This document shows, one piece after another, positions 47,616-57,006 of a DNA stretch of 64,000 nt (position 1 is the first letter of the stretch; each line of letters starts with the position of its first letter). Origin of the DNA: Apiospora phragmitis (lineage: Eukaryota > Ascomycota > Sordariomycetes > Amphisphaeriales > Apiosporaceae); assembly GCA_038363925.1 (NCBI GenBank), contig JAQQWL010000011.1:1736001-1800000 (forward strand), written 5' to 3'. A program made the translations under genes and the position numbers. Below the pieces are notes generated by a model that saw nothing but the letters and a program-made list of their open reading frames with translations, was not told where the DNA came from and did not search any database.

Positions 47616-50487
47616 CTATCCGAATTGAAAAGGCACAGCGGGACCGCCGCCGCCGCGACCGCCGGCCCCGGGCCCCGGTAGACCCTCGCCCGTCATGGAT
47701 CCGAGGAGCTCCCAGCGCAGGTAATCGTCCGGGGCGGTGGCCGTGCCGAAGCCGCCAAAGGTGAGGTCCATGGCCTGCTCGAAGCCGTCGCCGAGGAGTT
47801 GTAGTCGAAGTCGGACGTCAGCGTGTTGTTGAGGTAGGGCATGACGTTCTGCATGCCGAGGACGTAGTTGGGGTCCTGTTGTTCCGGTGGCGGCGGCGGG
47901 ACGCCGCCCGTCGTCGTCGTGGCCGGGTCGTACATGAAGGGCTGCGGCCCGCTGGTGCCTGTGAGCCAGGGAGGCAGGCTGGCCGGCGTCGCACCGGTCC
48001 CGTTGCTGTTGTTGTTACTGTTGCTGCTCTGGTTGCCTGTGGCGATCTCGGAAAGCAGTTGTAGTGGTGTATTGGCAGAGTTGTACTGGTTGGGAGGTTG
48101 CTGTTGTGGCGTTGATTGCTGTTGCTGCTGTGGCGTGTGTTGCTGTTGGCTTGATTGTTGTGCCTGATGCTGATGCTGCTGGGGAAGAGAGGCTGCATTC
48201 TCGTTCGGCCTGCCATTACCGGCGTCCGTTGACTGCTGCTCTCTCTTCACCTGGTCGCTTTTACCTTGCTTCTGGAACCAACTCCGGAGCATGACCAGTA
48301 CGACGAGGAACTTGCCCGGGGGGCGGGACTTCTCGTGCGTGGCCGTATCGCGAAATTTGTCGAGGAGCTTCTCGATATACTCCTCCACTTTCATATGGTC
48401 CTTATTAATCACCTTACCAAGCTCCGAATTGGGCGTGCTGGCGCTGAAGTACATCTTGATAAGAACGACAACCGCGTAAGCAACCCGTACGAAGTTGAAG
48501 ACAGGGAGGCACCGTATGCTTTGCACATCCATGGAGAGGAAGGACTCAAAAATCCCGTCAATGGCCGTGAGACAAGACGAGAGCGCTCCGATATGAGCTG
48601 CCGTCAGCGTCTCGTTGAGGCCCGGCACTGGGTCTTGCAAGGAATCGGAGTTGAAGTTTTGCATTCCTTCGTTCGGCTTTTCCACGTACAGAGCGATCTC
48701 ATGCATGTAAAGACTCAGAACATGGAAGCTTAGTGATAAGGAAGCTGCAAGTGGTCAGCTTCAGACTTCTTGTATTGGGGACTCGTGTTTTAACTTACGT
48801 TGTTTCGCCGACGGCGGAATATTCTCGCTATACTTGGCCAAGTCTCGTTCGAACCCCCGTAGTGCATACTGCACCTTGGGCTCCGCAACATTCACGATGG
48901 CATTGGGATCGTCCATTGAAAACTGAATACCGACCTCTTCGGCCAGACGATGCGTCCAAACGAGATGGCAGAGATATTTGTCGGTGGGGGCAGCCTCTGG
49001 TGAGGACTCCAGAATATCCATACACTCCGTCATGAACGACGTCCATCTGACAAGGTTGGGCCTGTGTAGGGCCATAGCTACGTTGGAGGCTAGGAAATAA
49101 CAGGCCAGCCAGGCCCGTCGACATTCGAGGGCCGACGGGTCCGGGAGGGGGTCCTTCCTTAAGGGGTGGTTTTGCCATGTGTAAGGCACAAACCTCGATT
49201 TCGGGTTGTTGCGCCGTCTCCCTAATCCAACATCAATGGCCATAACCGCGCCAACGTGGACCATCTGATAGAACTTGAGTTCCTCAAAATGTTCAGGAGG
49301 GTAGTACCAAATAACAGAGACCTGCAGAGCCTGGACCATCTCCAGGCTCTTTTCGCCATTTATTATGACCTTTTCGGCAAAGATTTGGGTCAGCTCTTTG
49401 ACCAAGGGTCGCTGAACCGAGTACACCTCTGAAGACGCAGCTGCCATGACGGATAAGAAAAGGAGCGGCTTGAACTTTCGCAACTCCGCAGCGGTCATTT
49501 CACGAGGGAACACAACGGCAGGCAAGTGCGCTATCATATGATCGTTGTAGCGGGCGAAGTAGGCATCGGCCTGGTCCATTGTTAACACACCGCGATCAAC
49601 AACATCGGGATTGAAATAGTCGTGACCCTTTGAGGATCGCCCAGGGGAAGTTTGCGCGACATCGAGTGGGTTGTCTCTTGACTCGGTGAACTTCCGTTTT
49701 TGGCCAGCTGCGGCCGGCGGCGTAAATATGTTATCATGTTTCACTGTCGCGTACTGCTGTGGCGGGTTCTGCGCCGGAGGTGGGCCCCATGGACGCTGAG
49801 GAGCAGCAGCTTGGTACTGTGCATTGATATACCCATTCTGTTCCTCGGGCGATGGTTGATGAACCGGGGCTCCGGGTGCGCCGCCCCGCGTTGCCTGTAA
49901 GCTGGCCGTTAGAGCGTCGATCTTCTTCTCGAGCTCAGCAACACGGCTGTCCGTCTTCTTCTGGCGCTTGCGCGTGGGCTGGGTGACGACGCAATTGCGC
50001 CCGGCCTTGGCACATCTCTTACACGCCCCTCGGGGTTGGCCGGGTCGGGTTCGCATTTGACCTTCAGTCCGCGGCAGGCTTCGCATGCGCGCGGGCGCTT
50101 CGGATCGTTGGGGTCGTTGGGGTTGCCGCCGTTCGGGTCCGCGCCAGGAGTCTCATGATTCAGCGCCAGATGCGATGCGGTGGGTGTCAGAGGAGTGTGA
50201 GGTGCGCCGTAGGTCTGGGCGGACGGCGGCCCTACAGGCGATGGGCCCTCACTAGGGGAGTCGATGATGGAAGCGACTTCTGCAGGTGGCTGACTTGCAT
50301 AGCTGTGATTACTTGGCGGCTGCGACGGCTGGTATTGTTGCTGTTGCTGTTGCTGTTGCTGTTGTGGGTGGTGTTGGTGGTGGTGTTGGTGGTGAGCAGC
50401 AGGTTGCAATGGCGGTTGTGCATCGGTCGGGTTAGTGACGACAATTGAGTCCTCGCGCAGTCGAGGATCAATTTGGTGCTCGTCCAT
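47616..50487 (-). CDS. Zn2Cys6 transcription factor (War1-like), two frameshifts in G/C runs
   Basis: A fungal binuclear zinc-cluster regulator. Exon 1 is 50487-48799 and exon 2 is 48744-47616; the intron has a GTAAGT donor and a TTGCAG acceptor. The N-terminus is His/Gln-rich with a poly-Gln run. The zinc cluster is split by a one-base loss in the run at 50026-50029: CEACRGLKVKC lies in one frame and CKRCAKAGRNC in the next. A linker and coiled coil follow (KKTDSRVAELEKKIDALTASL), then the fungal-specific transcription factor middle-homology region. The C-terminal third is Gln/Pro/Asn-rich. A second one-base loss near 47799 shifts the end to the frame encoding LLGDGFEQAMDLTFGGFG, stopping at 47616. 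With both bases added the CDS is exactly 940 codons. RACEACRGLK plus the KRQKKTDSRVAELEKK linker resembles proteins annotated War1 (weak-acid response); that assignment is moderate. Confidence 0.82.
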
Positions 50488-52027
50488 GGCGGAGCAGCAA
50501 ATGGAGCTCAGTCTCCCGAAGCACTGGACTGGACTGGGACTGGGCCGGGTGGTAACAATTTCCCCAGGTTTAGTGAGGATGGGCCGGTGAGAAGAGAGAT
50601 GAATTCGCCGGTTGAACGGTGCTCAAAGAGTTCCGTCGCCGACGTCAGGACACTTCAGGACTCTGGAGTCTAGGCAGGCAGAAGGGTGGTGAGAAGGATG
50701 GCTAGCAAGAAGTTTTGGCCCCCCTTGGCTGTTACTCAGTGGATAACCAGCTACCTGCCAAAGCCTAGCACTTTGGCCTGCAAACCAAGTATTCTTCCAC
50801 CAGAAGCTAACAGAGTTGCTGCTTGGGGGCGATCCTGGCGGTTATTCCTCGGCAGAGACGTCACCACTCGACTTTCGTATAATCAGACCTTTGAACAAAG
50901 CTCAACACGACTTTCCCGTGATATAGTAGGCGCAGCATCTTCAGAAACGAATTCGACGTGTAAAAAGAAGAGTCACAAATGGAACTCATCCAGAAGTCCT
51001 TGGTATGCAGTTGGGTTGGGTTGGGCAGTCCGGAATACTTGAGCCGGTCCTGTTACACCAACAAACCCGACATTTGAAAGAGTTTCCTGGGCGGCTGAGA
51101 AATGCTGGGCAAACCTTCCAACATCGACTGGCTTTTGCACTCTGGTATGCTCGCAACGAACTCCCAACAACTGTCATTCTTCCGTCCCGCGACACAACGA
51201 CACAATTCTTAGAGGGGCACACCTGCTTGGTCCAGCTGCATAAGTATCCGTGACCGAAGCCAAGCGTGGGGATCAATTGTTTCTATGCAATCCAAGTCCT
51301 AGCTCTCCAAGTCAGTCAATCGCTCGTCCAATTGATCGGCTTAATCCTAGGGGCCGACAGCTGTCAGTGCCCTTTCCACCCTTGAAGCCTGTCACACGCG
51401 CTGCCTGGATGGCACATCAGGTTTGTTTCATAGGAGTGTTGTCAGGAAAACCCGGGCAATGAATCAATCATAACCATCCAGAGTCCAGGGAAATCCTTCT
51501 AGGGCTAAACCCGCGATGCATCAGCCTAGATAACTTCATGGTAGTACTGCGTCGCGCTCTACGCCCAGTGCATCTTACGGTTAGGTAATGAGTGCTGCTA
51601 GATATGTAAACTCGAACGGGACGAATAATGCCTCGATGAGTATACAGGAGGATCAATTATGTGTAAGAAGACTAGGGTGTATGTTTTAACTTGTATGTCT
51701 TCGCCGTAATGATCGAGGGTTTTCTCGGTGGCAGCAAGCTTCAAGGGTCCGTTCCGCCGGGTTCCTGAAGTTATCGCCGATGATCTGCTACCGCAGCCGA
51801 CGAGTTATTCGCAGCCCAGGAAAGGCGAAGTAGCAAGTGCCAAGCCGTATGTCTAGGACCCGGGCGCGCGGATTCATGTGTGGCTGGCTGACTACAACAG
51901 CAGCCAGGACCCTCCGAGGGGCTGAGTAAGACTTAGTAAATTCACCACCTCAAAATATCACATAGAAACAGCTGAGCTCCAAGCTCGGGGGGTTAACCGA
52001 ATGTTTTCTTAGCAGTTCTTCACGACT
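50488..52027. other. Intergenic between divergent genes
   Basis: This 1.5 kb should carry the promoter of the Zn2Cys6 regulator on the left and the upstream region of the broken F-box-like gene on the right. Short ORFs occur on both strands without recognisable motifs. Confidence 0.5.
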
Positions 52028-53087
52028 ATGCACCAAACTTCGCCCGGGACTGACTTCTCCGCCGCCCCGGCGTCTCCTGTCCGCATGTCTCGTTTCAACC
52101 AAGCAGTCGAATCCACCCTCGTAACCATGACGATCCATGCCGATGGGTGGAAAGAAGCATTGTGGTTATGGCCCGCCAAATGCTGCTGTTACTCGATCTA
52201 CTATCCGCTCCGCGGCCTGTACCTATGCGCCCGGCACGCAAAGCGAACCCCGGGGGAAGTCGGCCTAGCCTGGCGCCGGCGCCGCGTCAGGACGCGCAAG
52301 ATCCGCAAGAGCAAGCCCATCATCATCACCCAGCAACAGAACCTCGACGACGCGTCAAAACCCGCATCCTTCCTGTACCTGCCGCTGGAGCTCCGCCTCA
52401 AGATCTACGACCTCGCGCTCGGCGCGCCGTGCCTCGTCGAGCCGCACCTCGGCAAGCCCGAGTGGCACCCCCGCCCCTGCCTCTGGCGGCACGGCCAGCG
52501 CATCCGGGCCGACGACGAGGTAGCCGGGCGAGGACGAGGTGCCGTGGGGGTGGTTCGCGCCGCCCGGCCATTCGAGGCTGCTGCGCACCTGCCGCGCCAT
52601 GTACGGCGACTTGCTGCACCGCCTGTACGGGGACAATACCGTCTCGCTCGTCGGCGCCGAGGTGGTGCACTACTTCGGCCGGAACGCGAGCCCCGAGGGC
52701 CTGGGGCTCGTCCGGCACGTCCACACCGCCCTCGTCGTGAGCTGCCGTGGGTGGGAGTCGCGGCAGGAGCAGGAGCCGCTCGAGCAGGCGGTGCGCAGTC
52801 TGCAGGAGCTGTTCCTGAGCCTGGAGCAGCTGAATCTCGACGTGACTGTCGTCGGTGGACATCCCGTCCAGCCGGAGGCGTTCTGGGATTAACCGCGCAG
52901 GGATGTGCTGGAGCGCCACCTCGCCAATCTCCACGAGTTAAGGCTCAAGGTCACGGGCTATAGACTCGGGGCCCGTTCCCCATGCGTGCGACGTCCACGG
53001 CCGTGGCACGAGCAACTACCAACGTGGAACGAAGATGATTATCAGGCTTTGAAAGCCGCGGTTTGCAAGGCATCGCCAAAATTTTGA
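52028..53087 (+). pseudogene. F-box/DUF7730-like protein, broken by a frameshift and a stop
   Basis: The translation in order shows a basic N-terminus, a typical fungal F-box-like entry motif (FLYLPLELRLKIYDLALGAP, about 52370-52430), then after a one-base shift the motif LLRTCRAMYGDLLHRLYGDNTVSL found in DUF7730-type proteins, and an alpha-helical remainder ending KASPKF. Two lesions interrupt it. Near 52526-52535 the frame advances by one base, explained by an extra G in the GGG run or by a 19-bp imperfect duplication of GACGAGGT. At 52890 an in-frame TAA stands where the following sequence (PRRDVLERHLANLHELR) still continues in the same frame; a C-to-T change in a CAA codon would explain it. 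Family members are usually adaptors of SCF ubiquitin ligases or of unknown function. It could still be a functional gene with assembly errors. Confidence 0.7.
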
Positions 53088-53253
53088 TTCTCCTTCTACC
53101 TGGTATCGCGGACGAAATATCTAGTCTATGGTGGTTGGTGGTACAGGGGGTGTGAACCAATAATTACACCGAACTCCAGGCTCAAGGAACTCGAAGAAGA
53201 GTCCAGAAAAATGGGTTATCGTACAAGCTCGACCGGAGCAAATGTCCCACGTA

Positions 53254-54249
53254 TCAGCTGATTCCGAACCTGGTCTTGATCCACTGCAACTTCCAGTCCT
53301 TGGCCTGGACCGAGATAGGCTCCGTGGGCAGCATGGCGTCGAAACCGTGAGGCACCCCCTGAAATACCCTGTACATGAAGTCTTGCCTTCCGGGTCTTTC
53401 CATGAAGCAAACCACCTCGTCGAGTAACGGGTCCATATCGCCAACATAGGCGGCTGTCGGGGGAAGTTTGGCGAAGTCGCACTTTCTTGCTTCTGCCGGG
53501 GACACAACGTCGGAAAATTCGACCTGTTTGCCCTGTATGACCGACTGCCATGCGAAGGCGCATGCTTCCCGGTTGAAGAACGGCCCGTTCTTGCTGAGGC
53601 GTCGCATGGAAGCCGTGTCGCATCTCCAGTCCAGCATCGGGGCTTCCAGAAACAGGCCGCACAGCTCGGGCAAACCAGACTTGGCCGTCTCTTGCTCGTG
53701 GACCAAGGTCAAGGCGGCCCCGGCGGCAAGTGCACCGCCCGCCGAGGCTCCATATAGGAGCAGCCGGTCGTGGTCGAACTCGACGTTTTCCCAGCACCAT
53801 ACCAGGGCTTCGTAGCAGTCCCTGGCCAGGCCCACGCCATGGTTCTCGGGGGAGCGTTCGTACTCCACGCTCACGGTGACCGCGCCCAGCGCCTCGGCCC
53901 ATATGGGACCGTTTACGTGCAGCCCCACGTAACGGTCTGACCCGGCCATGGCTCCCCCGTGGCAGAAGACTATGCAGGGTCTTTTGGGGTCACTGTTGCC
54001 ACTAGGGGATACTGTCGTGACGTTGATAATGCCGGTTCTTGGTGCGGAGCGAGAGAAGGATGCCTCCTCGACTTTGATCCTGCCATCACTCCGTGCCTGC
54101 ATCAGGCACTCTCTGGCCTCCCGTGCCCCACGTTCCCGGGGTTGTCGAAGATGGCGTATGGCGTCGGTATACTCTCGTGGCCAGCATCCAAACCGCTCTT
54201 GCCTGTCAAATTCATCTTGGAACGCTTGGAGCAGTTGGGGGCCCCGCAT
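53254..54249 (-). CDS. Alpha/beta hydrolase fold-3 (HSL-type) esterase, 331 aa, intact
   Basis: A single-exon, complete hydrolase of the hormone-sensitive-lipase type. The oxyanion-hole motif is HGG (FCHGGAM, about residue 97). The nucleophile elbow is GASAGG, with the catalytic Ser at about residue 168. The acid is probably Asp in GDMDPLLDE (about 270), and the His lies in VPHGFD (about 302). Length and motif order fit fungal carboxylesterase/arylacetamide-deacetylase-like enzymes that cleave esters or amides of small molecules. There is no signal peptide, so it is likely cytosolic. The ATG at 54249 gives an N-terminal helical cap of normal length. It converges on the broken F-box-like gene with 166 bases between stops. 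A CA/TG dinucleotide repeat lies only a few bases upstream of the start. Physiological substrate unknown. Confidence 0.9.
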   Translation of the reverse strand: MRGPQLLQAFQDEFDRQERFGCWPREYTDAIRHLRQPRERGAREARECLMQARSDGRIKVEEASFSRSAPRTGIINVTTVSPSGNSDPKRPCIVFCHGGAMAGSDRYVGLHVNGPIWAEALGAVTVSVEYERSPENHGVGLARDCYEALVWCWENVEFDHDRLLLYGASAGGALAAGAALTLVHEQETAKSGLPELCGLFLEAPMLDWRCDTASMRRLSKNGPFFNREACAFAWQSVIQGKQVEFSDVVSPAEARKCDFAKLPPTAAYVGDMDPLLDEVVCFMERPGRQDFMYRVFQGVPHGFDAMLPTEPISVQAKDWKLQWIKTRFGIS

Positions 54250-54254
54250 ATTTA

Positions 54255-54281
54255 TGTGTGTGTGTGTGTGTGTGTGTGTGT
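54255..54281. repeat. TG dinucleotide microsatellite in the 5' leader of the esterase gene
   Basis: About thirteen uninterrupted TG units, followed by a T/G-rich tract to about 54302. It begins six bases upstream of the start codon, so on the gene strand the leader reads as a CA repeat. Confidence 0.95.
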
Positions 54282-54302
54282 TTTGTTTGTGTTTGTGTTT
54301 TT

Positions 54303-57006
54303 GCTGCGCAGATAGCTGGGCGACAAGGAGAAAAGGAGCAGCCGCAAGCCCGAATCAGAGAGCAGGCGAGTTAAGTAATTACTTAGTAAGTAAATGGGTT
54401 CGAGAAGGGTAAAAAATTCTGCTGCAGAAGGGGTGTGGCGTATTTAAGATTTGAGCTTTCGATATAACATTTAATAGTAGGGCGAAGTCGTGTAACGGCG
54501 GGTGGCTCCTGCTTCTCGCCCTGCTCGCCCGGCGGGATGAGCATCCCAAAAAAAAATTACTAGCTCTGTTGCACGGGTTGCACAGCGGCACGACCTGCGC
54601 AAAGGATATGACTCGACGTGAGTTCGATGCTTTCTCGGATATACACGGCCGCCCGTCTTCTTCTTCTTCGCCAGCCTGTGAGTCTGTGACACCACGGGCG
54701 GCAGGACCCCTACTATAATAGGTCGTCATGACGGCGACCTGCAGCTTATCGGTTGCAGAGCAATTGACCGGTTGGCGACACACTGGCGACACACCCGATT
54801 TACAGGAACAGCCGCATGGGAACTCCCGTCTTTTCTCCCCGACGAACTGCAGATTTGATTTTTGACTAGGGCCAGGAAAAGGAAACCAAGGATCTCGTGG
54901 TCCTGGAATCCATTCCTGTCATTTCTCAGAAACACCGTGAATCTCCTGATATGCAAGGGATGTGTCATGGTCCTATTCTTATTCTTTTAGCGCGGTGGAG
55001 TTGCCCGGCACTCGTGACTGCCTCTCTATACTCGGCAGCGCGGTTTGGACTGGGGTTGTTCGGCACACACACTAGGAGCCAGGCCGGCGGGTATAGCAGT
55101 CCGAATCCTATCCCTCGGAAGGCTCGGTAAAACGATTGACGGCGGATTGACAGGGTTTGTTAGCAGGGTTATGTCAGACTAGTAGCTTGTTTATGGCACA
55201 GACGTATAATTAATGATTCCTGGTAAATTATACCCCAGCAAGCAGCCACTATCGATAGAAGAAGGGAAAACAAACTTCATCCCTCGATATGCTTGAGATG
55301 TATGAGAAGTCTGGTACTATATCTATATTTGTACTCTGGGACAATGTACCGGCCCTTGCAGCCTAAGTTCGGCAATAAACGTCAACAGCCTAGACTCGGC
55401 ATTTCCGCTCTCCCTATGGCAATTATAGCCAAGTCTGGCTTATTTATACCATTTCCCGCTAGGTTCTCCCTTACGTTGTGACAGCACCATCATGAGTAGA
55501 TATCGGACCACAAAGAGATGAGGGTATCCCTATGGAATCATCTCTAGACTGTTCCACAAATAGACGCTGACGAAAGCATGGGTCGTTTTTCGACCTTGAG
55601 AAGCCCCCGTTCTATTCTACTGACTTGTTGCACTTTGATCGGTCGATGCTGAGACCATTGCATGCAAAAGACCGTACGGAATTGCTCGAAACAAACCAAG
55701 TGAGAACACACAGGTAATGGGAAGTCCCTCAGTGGACTATCAAAACAAAAACTCAAACAGCAACCCCTCTGGTCCTTTCCAATTTAAACTGCTAGGCCTG
55801 GTTGCTATGAAGCCTACATCAAGAAACGACATGGAGGCTGCACCCCAAGTCAAAGTAATCATGAAGATCCGGTCTGAGAAAAGGGGTTTAACATTTGTCT
55901 TGGTATGTTAATAATATAGAAGATGAACATTGTGATGCCAACTTCTTGTTCGTTAAGCAGTAACAACTCTAATAATTCTAACAATGGGTTTCTAGATTAC
56001 TATAGTCCTTGTCACATGTTATGAGTTCACTAATTAACCGTTGTATAGTAGACGTCTTAAAGGCACGACTGCCACTTCCGGCAATATGCAGGTGACAGCG
56101 TTGCATTCCATGGTAAGTCTTTCCGGGAATAAGCCTATTACACATGATATTAGTGGCTGAAGTCCTATATGGTATTATACTTATTATGACGAATGACTAG
56201 AAGGCTTAGGGTGGCTGACAAGACAATAAATGTTTCCCATAACATGCATGTGCATACACGTAAAGACTTATTGGATAGATTGGTTACTGATACTGTTGAG
56301 TGCTTCAGTTTAGGTGAGACCCCTGAACCTTGCGGGGACGAGCCTTTCTTTCAATTAGAGCAAAGCCGAGGATACTCACAAACAAGTGACCCTACGGACC
56401 TAAGAAAAATGCAGATGAACGATGGCCGGATGGCCCGGATGGGCAGGATGGGCCGGACGGGACATCGAGGAAAGTACCAGAACCTGTACAGCGGCAACCA
56501 TAGAATAGGGGGCTCTCAGCATCAAACTACATATAAATCGTGTCTTGGCCTGCATCAGTGTGTAATATCATGACACCCCTTCCATATGTTGGTGTACGGC
56601 ATCGATCCGTATATCTCTTCTACATATGCCTGTACTTGCAGTAAATCCAGAGGGGATCATGATGGACAAGACTGCCAGACCAGACGATGATGCGTGAACA
56701 GGGGAAGAAAGAAGCAACATGACCCGAGCTGGCAGATGAATACGGTATCCACTCTTGCCTTGAGCGATGCTGGCTCTTGGCATTGTCCCAATCCACGGAT
56801 TTTGCCATGATTGATGCCATCTCAACATGCCCCATGTTTTGGCTGAGATAAGCCATAGTAGACATAGGGAGCAATCGACAGCCATGAGTAATCCATACCG
56901 GTATCCGACATACCACCCAGGTCCTACGAAATACGCAGCTCACATATGTAGCTAGGTCGAGCGACAAGAGTCGAATCAGAGTACATATCCCTGAAATCCC
57001 ATCAGA
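54303..57006. other. Intergenic region (about 2.7 kb)
   Basis: Contains the promoter of the esterase gene on the left and the 3' region of the dioxygenase gene on the right. An A run (54547-54556) and AT-rich stretches near 55.9-56.2 kb are present. Short ORFs show no recognisable motif. A GGATGGGC/GGACGGG-type imperfect repeat lies at about 56424-56460. Confidence 0.45.
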
